5,056 nt of DNA from contig CAMWMW010000173.1 of NCBI GenBank assembly GCA_947175455.1, positions 1 to 5,056 of the forward strand, in the 5' to 3' direction. This DNA comes from an uncultured Porphyromonadaceae bacterium. Lineage in GTDB: Bacteria > Bacteroidota > Bacteroidia > Bacteroidales > Muribaculaceae. The position numbers were made by a program, and so were the translations under genes. Below the pieces are notes generated by a model that was not told where the DNA came from, did not search any database, and saw only the letters and a program-made list of their open reading frames with translations. Positions 1-5,056 of this stretch are shown here, in pieces. Within the stretch, counting starts at the first letter, position 1. Every line of letters starts with the position of its first letter.

Positions 1-83
1 TTATCATATCAAGTTGCAAACTGGAATCCCAACATTCGCACTATAAGGATTAAAAACCTTTTCATGATGTTAATTTTTTATTG

Positions 84-116
84 CAAATTTAATAGAATTA
101 TCATCTATCATCCAAA
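84..116 (-). promoter_or_regulatory. candidate leftward Bacteroidota-type promoter
   Basis: Read on the reverse strand, TAAATTTG at 91-84 matches the Bacteroidota -7 consensus TAnnTTTG, and TTTG at 116-113 could serve as the -33 element. The 21-nt spacer is at the upper end of the range known for this promoter class. Transcription would start near 77 and run off the left edge. The region is very AT-rich, so a chance match is quite possible, and no solid gene start follows within the window. Confidence 0.3.
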
Positions 117-131
117 ATAAAAATCTATCAT
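103..131. repeat. short direct repeat ATCTATCAT x2
   Basis: The 9-mer ATCTATCAT occurs at 103-111 and again at 123-131. The copies are exactly 20 bp apart start to start, so they lie on the same face of the helix. They flank the putative leftward -33 element at 113-116. A weaker partial copy (TTCTATCA) lies at 197-204. It could be a regulator binding site, but low-complexity AT-rich DNA is an adequate alternative. Confidence 0.3.
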
Positions 132-251
132 AGCATAAATATGACACATACTATATAATTGAATATAAGCTATATATTAAATCTCCTTAAAATAGATTCT
201 ATCACAACCTATTTACACATATCACGACACTTGCCGGAAGCGAAATCCACG

Positions 252-274
252 TTTATCGGGCTGCGCCCGATAAA
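252..274. promoter_or_regulatory. perfect palindrome, possible operator upstream of the TPR gene
   Basis: TTTATCGGGC (252-261) and its exact reverse complement GCCCGATAAA (265-274) are separated by a 3-nt TGC loop, giving a 10-bp perfect stem. It is GC-rich at the apex inside AT-rich DNA. Its right arm ends 22 bp before the -7 element at 297, where a -33 box would be expected but no TTTG is seen. No U-tract follows on either strand beyond the stem's own AT pairs, so a classical terminator is less likely. It may be a regulator-binding dyad, or a bidirectional terminator for an upstream transcript. The structure is certain; the role is inferred. Confidence 0.55.
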
Positions 275-296
275 GTAAATGTTGAAGAGAATTTTG

Positions 297-304
297 TAAC
301 TTTG
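297..304 (+). promoter_or_regulatory. -7 element of the promoter for the TPR/HTH gene
   Basis: TAACTTTG is an exact match to the Bacteroidota -7 consensus TAnnTTTG. It would place the transcript start at about 310-312, leaving a leader of roughly 17 nt before the ATG at 328. No TTTG -33 box is found at 19-21 bp spacing; instead the right arm of the palindrome at 265-274 ends there. This could mean an activator-dependent promoter. AGAGG at 306-310 is too far from the start codon to act as a ribosome binding site, and Bacteroidota often initiate without one. Confidence 0.6.
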
Positions 305-327
305 TAGAGGATTTTGATCATAACGGC

Positions 328-2127
328 ATGAAGATATTATCATACATAGCAGTGTTCATGACATTTTGGGTACTGAATTTCGGTTGTTCGCGACATGGAT
401 CGGAAACAGACAAAGTTCTCAATTCCGCTGACAATTTAATGCAGGTTTACCCTGATTCTGCGTTGAGAATGTTAAGACAGCTTGAAGGATCCACGCTGAA
501 TGCATCCAGTAAAGCTCGTTATACATTGTTGTTGACTAAGGCACAAATCAAAAGCAACGAATTCATAGAATCTGATTCTATTATCAAGATTGCATACAAT
601 TATTATAATAATTCAGGCGACAGTCTGGAAATGCAGTCTGCTTATTATTATGGGAAGATACAATATGAGAACATGCATCATATGGGAGAAGCCTTAATTG
701 CCTTAAGAAAGGCTTATGTTATTGCGACTACCACTCATTCCCATTTATTTGCCGGATTAAGCGCAATGTCTATAGCTCAGATATATGGCATATTACATAA
801 AAGTGGAGAAGAATACAAATGGGCTGATATAGCAGTTCGCAATTTTATAAAAATTGATCAATTCAAACTGGCACACTGGGCAGAAATTTCGATATCCAAA
901 TCTCTTATAACTAATGGGAAACTAAATAAGGCAGCTGATGTTCTTGAATATGTTGATAAAGAGACATACGAAACGGAACCGCAATACAGACATATTGCAT
1001 TAAAGATTAAGGCAGACATTGAAAAAGCTCAAAAGCGGTATGATTCATCCAACGTAATATTATCTATTTTATACAATGATGACTATTTATTTAATTGTAT
1101 TGATTGGTGCAAAGTATCTGAAAATAATTGCCACCTGAACAATTTTACCAAGGCTTCTCAGGCTTTAGATTCTGCAAAAATAAGAATAAAGGACACTTAT
1201 GATCAATTATATTGTGACTACCTCAGTGCCATCCTATTAAATAGGCGAGGTAATTATAAAGATGCTTCGGACATCGCCATAAAATGGGGGAAGAATTTGG
1301 AAAGGGAATTTAATTCCCAATTTAATGAAGATGCTACAAGTCTACTTGAGGAATATCTCACCAAAGACGCTGAAAACGCGAGAGAACGAGCTGATATTCA
1401 GAAATTCAGAGCAGTTACATCTATTATCATACTCGCGCTTGTAATATCTGTGGCATTAGTACTGATTGTTACTTTGCGCATTAAAAATCAAAGAGATAAT
1501 GAAAGGGTAAAAAATCTACAGACTGATATTTCTCGGCTTAAAACAGAATTAAATTCGATCAGGAGCAATCACTCTAAAAGCAATGAAAACACAATTGAAT
1601 ATATCCGAAGTATGGATACCCTTTATAAAAACGGTTTCAAATACCTCACCTCAAAACAAATTATAAACAAACTCCCCAAGGATGTGCGTGAAGCCCTTGA
1701 AGAGATAAGGAACGAGGAGAACATTGATATAATAAACAATTGCATTGATTCCATATGCGAGGAATGGATAATTAAATTCACCAAGACCTTCACCAGTCTG
1801 GAACAATTCCAGTATCAACTGGCGAAATATCTACACCTGAATATCTCACCTCAGATGATAGCCATGTTGATGAAACGTAACACATTGGATGCCGTTTACA
1901 ATCTAAAGAGCAGACTTAAGAAACGTCTGAAAGCCGACAATCCCGAAGCTGCAGAGCATTATATCCGCGAAATCTTTAGTAAACGCGAAATCAAAAACCT
2001 ATCGGAATTTAAAGCGCGGGAGGAGAAGCAGGGGGAGAAGGAGGAAGATTGCCGAGAGCGACATGATGAGACCGCCCATGGTGCCGGCGGCAAGGGGAAA
2101 CCAGAAACCTTCCATGGTGTCGCCTAA
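328..2127 (+). CDS. membrane-anchored TPR protein with C-terminal HTH-like domain (putative regulator)
   Basis: This 599-residue protein starts at the only ATG that fits the promoter at 297-304. Residues 1-19 are a signal peptide ending LNFG before Cys20, a poor but possible lipobox. Helical TPR-like repeats fill about 30-345; the clearest, at 104-137, has the YYYGKIQY...GEALIALRKAY pattern. A transmembrane helix at 362-383 is followed by a charged coiled coil (384-412). A degenerate LuxR-like helix-turn-helix spans about 495-535: ISPQMIAMLMKR, then AVYNLKSRLKKRL. Bacteroidota proteins of this layout are regarded as membrane-tethered sensors or regulators, with TPRs in the periplasm and the HTH in the cytoplasm; no ligand can be named. 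Residues 551-599 look foreign, and 558-599 are antisense to the permease gene. The natural end may be F550. GC is low: 30% in each of the 60-base lines at 541 and 1081. Confidence 0.85.
   Translation: MKILSYIAVFMTFWVLNFGCSRHGSETDKVLNSADNLMQVYPDSALRMLRQLEGSTLNASSKARYTLLLTKAQIKSNEFIESDSIIKIAYNYYNNSGDSLEMQSAYYYGKIQYENMHHMGEALIALRKAYVIATTTHSHLFAGLSAMSIAQIYGILHKSGEEYKWADIAVRNFIKIDQFKLAHWAEISISKSLITNGKLNKAADVLEYVDKETYETEPQYRHIALKIKADIEKAQKRYDSSNVILSILYNDDYLFNCIDWCKVSENNCHLNNFTKASQALDSAKIRIKDTYDQLYCDYLSAILLNRRGNYKDASDIAIKWGKNLEREFNSQFNEDATSLLEEYLTKDAENARERADIQKFRAVTSIIILALVISVALVLIVTLRIKNQRDNERVKNLQTDISRLKTELNSIRSNHSKSNENTIEYIRSMDTLYKNGFKYLTSKQIINKLPKDVREALEEIRNEENIDIINNCIDSICEEWIIKFTKTFTSLEQFQYQLAKYLHLNISPQMIAMLMKRNTLDAVYNLKSRLKKRLKADNPEAAEHYIREIFSKREIKNLSEFKAREEKQGEKEEDCRERHDETAHGAGGKGKPETFHGVA
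1975..1982 (+). other. out-of-frame tandem stop, possible lost end of the TPR gene
   Basis: The TPR gene reads ATC TTT AGT AAA here (I549 F550 S551 K552). TAG (1977-1979) and TAA (1980-1982) lie back to back in another frame. One extra T in the T-run would give ATC TTT TAG TAA and end the protein at residue 550. Beyond this point the translation turns charged and low-complexity and enters the permease gene on the other strand. A one-base loss, either a real mutation or a sequencing error, would explain the extension. Without homologues this remains a hypothesis. Confidence 0.4.
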
Positions 2128-4935
2128 GAGGAAGGGGATAAATCCCAAGACCGTGGAGAGCACGGTCAGCAACACTGCCGTGATCTTGCGCCGGAACGCA
2201 CGAATATATAATATTACCGGTCTTCCACCTGCCGGAAGACGTTTTCGCATCGAGTTATATTCGTTGATGATGTAGATGGCGGCGTTGACAGTAATGCCGC
2301 AAAGAAGAATCATTGCCGCGAAACCACCCTTGTCAAATTTAAGTGAAAACAGATAGAAGGTGAGGAACACCCCTATGAATGACACGGGGATGACGAGAAT
2401 CACGGCAAGTGGCTGTCTCAATGAATTAAACAGAATTGATGATATGAAGAATATGATTACCGCTACCAGAGCCAGAAGCCAATACTTCTCCCCGCTTATC
2501 TCATGATTCCATTTGTATTCTTCCTTTTCGGCATGATATCCCAAGGGCAGTGTGGGCACATAAGCGGCAAGAATATTGTCGAGCACCCTTTCCCCGGCTT
2601 TGCTTGAGCCGATATATTCATATTGCAGACACAGAATGTATTCCTGATCTTTCTTCACCACATCAGGGGGTGTCTGCCTCTTCTCAATGGTGGCATAATC
2701 GGAAAGTTTTATTTCCCTGCCGCCCGCACGCATGGGATGGTTCATGAATCCCCACACATCACGGTCATTTTCCGTAGAGTTTAGACGTATGTATTCCGCG
2801 CCGTCATGTCCCGCCACGAATCCCGCGCTGATATTTCGTCCTGTCTCATGCTTTACCGCGCGAAACAGATCCGACACCGTCAGACTGTCTTTTGCAAGTC
2901 TCACGCGGTCTATGTCAAGATAAAATTCCGTATAATCCTCTTTATAATAAGAGAATTCAGAGTTTATCGTCACTTCCTTGATGCGTCTGAGATTCAGCAA
3001 TGTGTCGGCAAGTTCGCGTGCCCTTGCCGACAGCTCATCATAATTATATCCACGCATCTTAATCCTGTAACTTCCGGCTCCCTCCCTGACATCATTATTG
3101 AACCCCTGGTCTTCAAGACCGTATACGCTCCAGCTTCCGCCTCCCAGAGTCAAGGCTTTCGACACCACATCAGACTTGAGTCTGTAAGGATATTCCCGCT
3201 GATATTCCGGTTTGAAATATATGGAAACCGATGCCCTGCGCGGTCCCGACACATATGTCTGGAACTGGCGTATCCCCTCCTGACCGCTCAGGAATGCCTC
3301 CATCTTCGAAATCAGGACATTCATCTGGGACAATGTGGCTCCATTGGGTAGACTTGCCGCAATCTCGAGAACAGGCTCGCGGTCATTATTGTCAAAATAT
3401 CCACCTTCATACACTTTGGTGACAAACACATGGACCGACCATCCGAATGCCGCGGCAAAGATAATGAACACCATCCACCTGAAGCGGCAGAGAACGGTCA
3501 GTATCCTGCCATATATCCTATAAATCCTGACGACCGGACGCCGCTTCCGTTTATTTGATTTCCTGAGCACCAGTCCCATCCTCTCCACAAGAGCGGGCAC
3601 GAGAAACAGCGCAACGGCAAGAGACACCCCGAGATTGACAATCACCACAACCGTAAAGTCTTTCAACGAAAGGAGTGTCTTCTCATCGAGGAAGAACACT
3701 ACAGTCAGAGCACCGACTGTGGTAAGCGTTGCAGCGAGCACAGCGGAGAACGCCCGCAGCGTGCGATGTCTCGACACATGCTCTGTCATCACTATCAGAT
3801 TGTCGATCACGAGGTTCAGCGATATCGTTATTCCGGCAAGCGAATAAAGCTGTATCTCCACCCGCAGGAAATAATAGGCAAGAAAGGCGATAGCCATATT
3901 GACCGCAAGACTGATGGCGATGATGAGCAGATAACGGAGATTCGCCGTTATCACAGCCACGAAAACCAACAACAACAGTATCGTCAGGGCGGTGCGGAAA
4001 TATATCTTGTCCATCTCCTCGGCAATTGATTCCGATGCGTCATGGCTCAGATCCATCATAAATCCATCAGGGAGTGTGATCCCGTCCAAAACTCCCCTGA
4101 CCCTCTTGCTCAGTTCTATCTGGTTGGCATCTTCTGCAGCCGTTATGTTGAGATAGATTGAATTAAGACCGTTAATGCGGAAATATCCTGTCGGTTCGGC
4201 TTCCCTACGAGACACACGCGCCACATCCGACAACGCGACGATGTGCCCGTTGCGTGCGGTCAGAAACACTTTTGCCGCATCAAGCGTATCGCAACCAGCA
4301 TTCTCCCTTTCGGATATGGCATTCGACAGATCATCAGGCGACAAGCCGAGCGTCGAAAGTTTTTCGGGTGAATAATCCACCCGCCACTCCATAGGCATTG
4401 CCCCGGAAAGTTCCACGTTGTCAACACCCTTAAGCGCTATCAGGAGAGGACGAATGCTCTCCTCGGCAAAATTCATGATCCGGTGTGGAGAAAGGGGGGC
4501 GTTGACAGTATAACTCATGAAAGGACGCGCAGCCTCGGCGTCAAGTTGCTTCACGGCAATCCGGGGATAGCTTACCCCCTCTGGCAAGGAAGTTCGCGCT
4601 TCCCTTACAATCACTGCCGTCTCGAAGCGAGCCTTCTCCATATCCGCGTGTCGGTCAAACTCAAGCGTGACCCGTCCTCCGTTCTTTTTTGACCGTGAAG
4701 TGATATGCTTCACGCCCGACACTCTGGCAAGCATTGCCTCCAAGGGAGCCGTGACCTCTGCCTCCACAGTGCGTGCGGACGCACCGGGGAAAGAATAGCT
4801 CACACTCACGGAGGGAAGGGTTTCCGAGGGCACAAGCTTTACCGGAAGCAACGGCATCAGCACGCACCCCAGCATAGCCATCGCCAGAAACACGACAATG
4901 ACTGAAAACGATGATATCCCTCTTTTTTTTCTCAT
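1999..4935 (-). CDS. RND-superfamily efflux transporter permease subunit
   Basis: An inner-membrane proton-driven pump subunit, normally working with a periplasmic adaptor and an outer-membrane channel; no partner gene is seen here. I start it at ATG 4935 (MRKKRGISSF, then TM1). The frame is open to an ATG at 5004, but those 23 codons run through inverted-repeat DNA. Numbering from 5004: TM1 is ~33-53 and the first porter/docking region 60-330, with the family signature FPGASARTVEAEVTAPLE at 72-89. TM2-TM6 span 336-472, a basic linker 481-505, TM7 506-526, the second porter region 530-838 and TM8-TM12 841-996. TM4 carries VIDNLIVMTEHV (D401, N402) where AcrB has DD. TM10 carries GITVNAAIYIINEY (N907), probably where AcrB has Lys940. 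At 978 residues it is shorter than AcrB (1,049). The substrate is unknown. It ends in TAG at 2001-1999 and its 3' end overlaps the convergent TPR gene. The 60-base lines at 3601 and 4741 are 52% and 65% GC. Confidence 0.93.
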   Translation of the reverse strand: MRKKRGISSFSVIVVFLAMAMLGCVLMPLLPVKLVPSETLPSVSVSYSFPGASARTVEAEVTAPLEAMLARVSGVKHITSRSKKNGGRVTLEFDRHADMEKARFETAVIVREARTSLPEGVSYPRIAVKQLDAEAARPFMSYTVNAPLSPHRIMNFAEESIRPLLIALKGVDNVELSGAMPMEWRVDYSPEKLSTLGLSPDDLSNAISERENAGCDTLDAAKVFLTARNGHIVALSDVARVSRREAEPTGYFRINGLNSIYLNITAAEDANQIELSKRVRGVLDGITLPDGFMMDLSHDASESIAEEMDKIYFRTALTILLLLVFVAVITANLRYLLIIAISLAVNMAIAFLAYYFLRVEIQLYSLAGITISLNLVIDNLIVMTEHVSRHRTLRAFSAVLAATLTTVGALTVVFFLDEKTLLSLKDFTVVVIVNLGVSLAVALFLVPALVERMGLVLRKSNKRKRRPVVRIYRIYGRILTVLCRFRWMVFIIFAAAFGWSVHVFVTKVYEGGYFDNNDREPVLEIAASLPNGATLSQMNVLISKMEAFLSGQEGIRQFQTYVSGPRRASVSIYFKPEYQREYPYRLKSDVVSKALTLGGGSWSVYGLEDQGFNNDVREGAGSYRIKMRGYNYDELSARARELADTLLNLRRIKEVTINSEFSYYKEDYTEFYLDIDRVRLAKDSLTVSDLFRAVKHETGRNISAGFVAGHDGAEYIRLNSTENDRDVWGFMNHPMRAGGREIKLSDYATIEKRQTPPDVVKKDQEYILCLQYEYIGSSKAGERVLDNILAAYVPTLPLGYHAEKEEYKWNHEISGEKYWLLALVAVIIFFISSILFNSLRQPLAVILVIPVSFIGVFLTFYLFSLKFDKGGFAAMILLCGITVNAAIYIINEYNSMRKRLPAGGRPVILYIRAFRRKITAVLLTVLSTVLGFIPFLLGDTMEGFWFPLAAGTMGGLIMSLSAIFLLLPLLLLPRFKFR
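4923..4930 (-). repeat. A8 homopolymer just inside the permease start
   Basis: On the coding strand, eight consecutive A residues cover the codons for R25, K26, K27 and R28 (from the 5004 ATG), immediately after the preferred start codon. Such tracts can slip during replication or transcription. A length change here would frameshift the whole pump. Lys-rich starts also arise simply from the positive-inside rule before TM1, so a regulatory role is not established. Confidence 0.5.
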
Positions 4936-4941
4936 TTCCAA

Positions 4942-4992
4942 TGTAAGAAGCTGTTTAAAAATAAAAGTTAAATTTGGGGCGGCTATCTTACA
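4942..4992. repeat. inverted repeat TGTAAGA / TCTTACA upstream of the permease
   Basis: TGTAAGA (4942-4948) and its exact reverse complement TCTTACA (4986-4992) bound a 51-bp segment. The next bases, AGC (4949-4951) and GCT (4982-4984), extend the pairing across a one-base bulge at 4985. The interior is AT-rich, with a GGGGCGG block. The segment lies 7 bp from the preferred start codon, so a transcript covering it could fold. It adjoins the larger palindrome at 4995-5056 with a 2-bp gap, and the two may be one element. Confidence 0.45.
4963..4970 (-). promoter_or_regulatory. weak candidate -7 element for the permease gene
   Basis: The reverse strand reads TAACTTTT, one mismatch from TAnnTTTG, 27 bp before the ATG at 4935. 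No TTTG -33 box lies at the expected distance upstream. If used, transcription would begin around 4955 and give a leader of about 20 nt, which would also rule out the ATG at 5004. The evidence is weak, and the gene could instead be transcribed from beyond the right edge. Confidence 0.25.
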
Positions 4993-4994
4993 GT

Positions 4995-5056
4995 TAAAAT
5001 TCATTTAAGGCAAAGGAGCATAGCGGGCTATGTGACTGCGCCGCGGATGGATTTTA
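4995..5056. repeat. 62-bp imperfect palindrome, probable dispersed repeat, possibly cut by the window edge
   Basis: Two 30-base arms (4995-5024 and 5027-5056) flank a GG centre. Twenty of 30 positions are exact complements: the outer TAAAAT/ATTTTA, an inner GGC/GCC, and the apical CATAGC/GCTATG hairpin. Several mismatches are T-G wobbles. Arms this long with conserved ends and apex suggest a palindromic repeat or MITE-like element, or a folded RNA, rather than chance. I have an unverified impression of similar sequences recurring between genes in Bacteroidales. The ATG at 5004 lies inside it, which argues against that start. The element may continue beyond 5056. Confidence 0.55.

Larger units (their letters stand above)
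1..327. other. AT-rich non-coding region upstream of the TPR gene
   Basis: This stretch has no convincing gene. One forward frame is open from the left edge to a TAA at 118-120 (39 codons), but its translation is AT-driven and shows no recognisable motif. The other two forward frames stop by positions 46 and 51. On the reverse strand the only start-to-stop reading is an 18-codon frame from 65 to 9. What can be seen are a possible leftward promoter, a 9-bp direct repeat, a strong palindrome and the promoter of the gene at 328. It probably is the upstream regulatory region between a rightward gene and something beyond the left edge. Confidence 0.6.

Noticed and set aside
9..65. Leftward 18-codon frame MKRFLILIVRMLGFQFAT after the candidate promoter
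   Set aside because: It looks like the start of a signal peptide but stops at TGA 11-9. It is too short and AT-driven to call as a gene or leader peptide without conservation.
1..120. Forward frame open from the left edge to TAA at 118-120
   Set aside because: The 39 codons show no motif and have the residue bias expected of AT-rich non-coding DNA. The other two forward frames also end early, so the real C-terminus of any upstream gene cannot be chosen.
306..310. AGAGG as a ribosome binding site for the TPR gene
   Set aside because: It is 17 nt from the ATG, too far, and probably lies upstream of or at the predicted transcript start.
2149..2167. Hairpin GACCGTG-GAGAG-CACGGTC just after the TPR stop codon, as a terminator
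   Set aside because: The 7-bp stem is perfect, but no T-tract follows. It lies within the codons of permease TM11, where the repeated Thr-Val-Leu sequence explains the symmetry.
2806..3351. 181-codon forward ORF inside the permease gene
   Set aside because: It is antisense to a well-supported RND coding sequence. Its translation is rich in C, H, R and S with no domain pattern, typical of a shadow frame. The other forward ORFs between 2063 and 4905, and the 68-codon reverse ORF at 4661-4867, fail for the same reason.
1999..4935. Assigning the pump to a named family member such as AcrB or CusA
   Set aside because: The fold and signatures are clearly RND, but the TM4 and TM10 motifs differ from AcrB and no metal-binding Met set or partner genes are seen, so neither a symbol nor a substrate is justified.

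Overview
The window most likely comes from a member of the Bacteroidota, order Bacteroidales; a gut lineage such as Muribaculaceae or Bacteroides is my inference. Three things point there. A TAnnTTTG-type -7 promoter element lies just upstream of the first gene. That gene has a lipoprotein/TPR/transmembrane/coiled-coil/helix-turn-helix layout that is typical of this phylum. The starts also lack obvious Shine-Dalgarno sequences.

Layout. Positions 1-327 are AT-rich and hold no convincing gene. They contain a possible leftward promoter, a short direct repeat, a perfect 10-bp-arm palindrome (252-274) and a rightward -7 element (297-304). Positions 328-2127 (+) encode a membrane-anchored TPR protein with a C-terminal HTH-like domain, probably a membrane-tethered sensor/regulator. 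Positions 1999-4935 (-) encode an RND-superfamily efflux permease, about 978 residues from the preferred start. Positions 4936-5056 hold the permease's upstream region, which contains two adjacent imperfect inverted repeats. The outer one (4995-5056) looks like a dispersed palindromic element and runs to the window edge.

The two genes are convergent, and as read their 3' ends overlap by 129 bp. The overlap looks secondary. The last residues of the TPR protein are a charged, low-complexity antisense translation of the permease's final transmembrane helix. An out-of-frame tandem TAG-TAA sits at 1977-1982, and one extra T in the preceding T-run would bring it into frame. The TPR gene may therefore normally end near residue 550, about 16 bp short of the permease stop codon.

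No adaptor (MFP) or outer-membrane channel gene is visible, so the permease's partners would lie beyond the right edge or elsewhere. Nothing shows that the TPR regulator controls the permease; the convergent order gives no operon link. I found no RNA gene, CRISPR array or transposase, and nothing that amounts to a clearly new system. The best leads are the possible stop-loss frameshift, the composite inverted-repeat region upstream of the permease, and the promoter-proximal palindrome.
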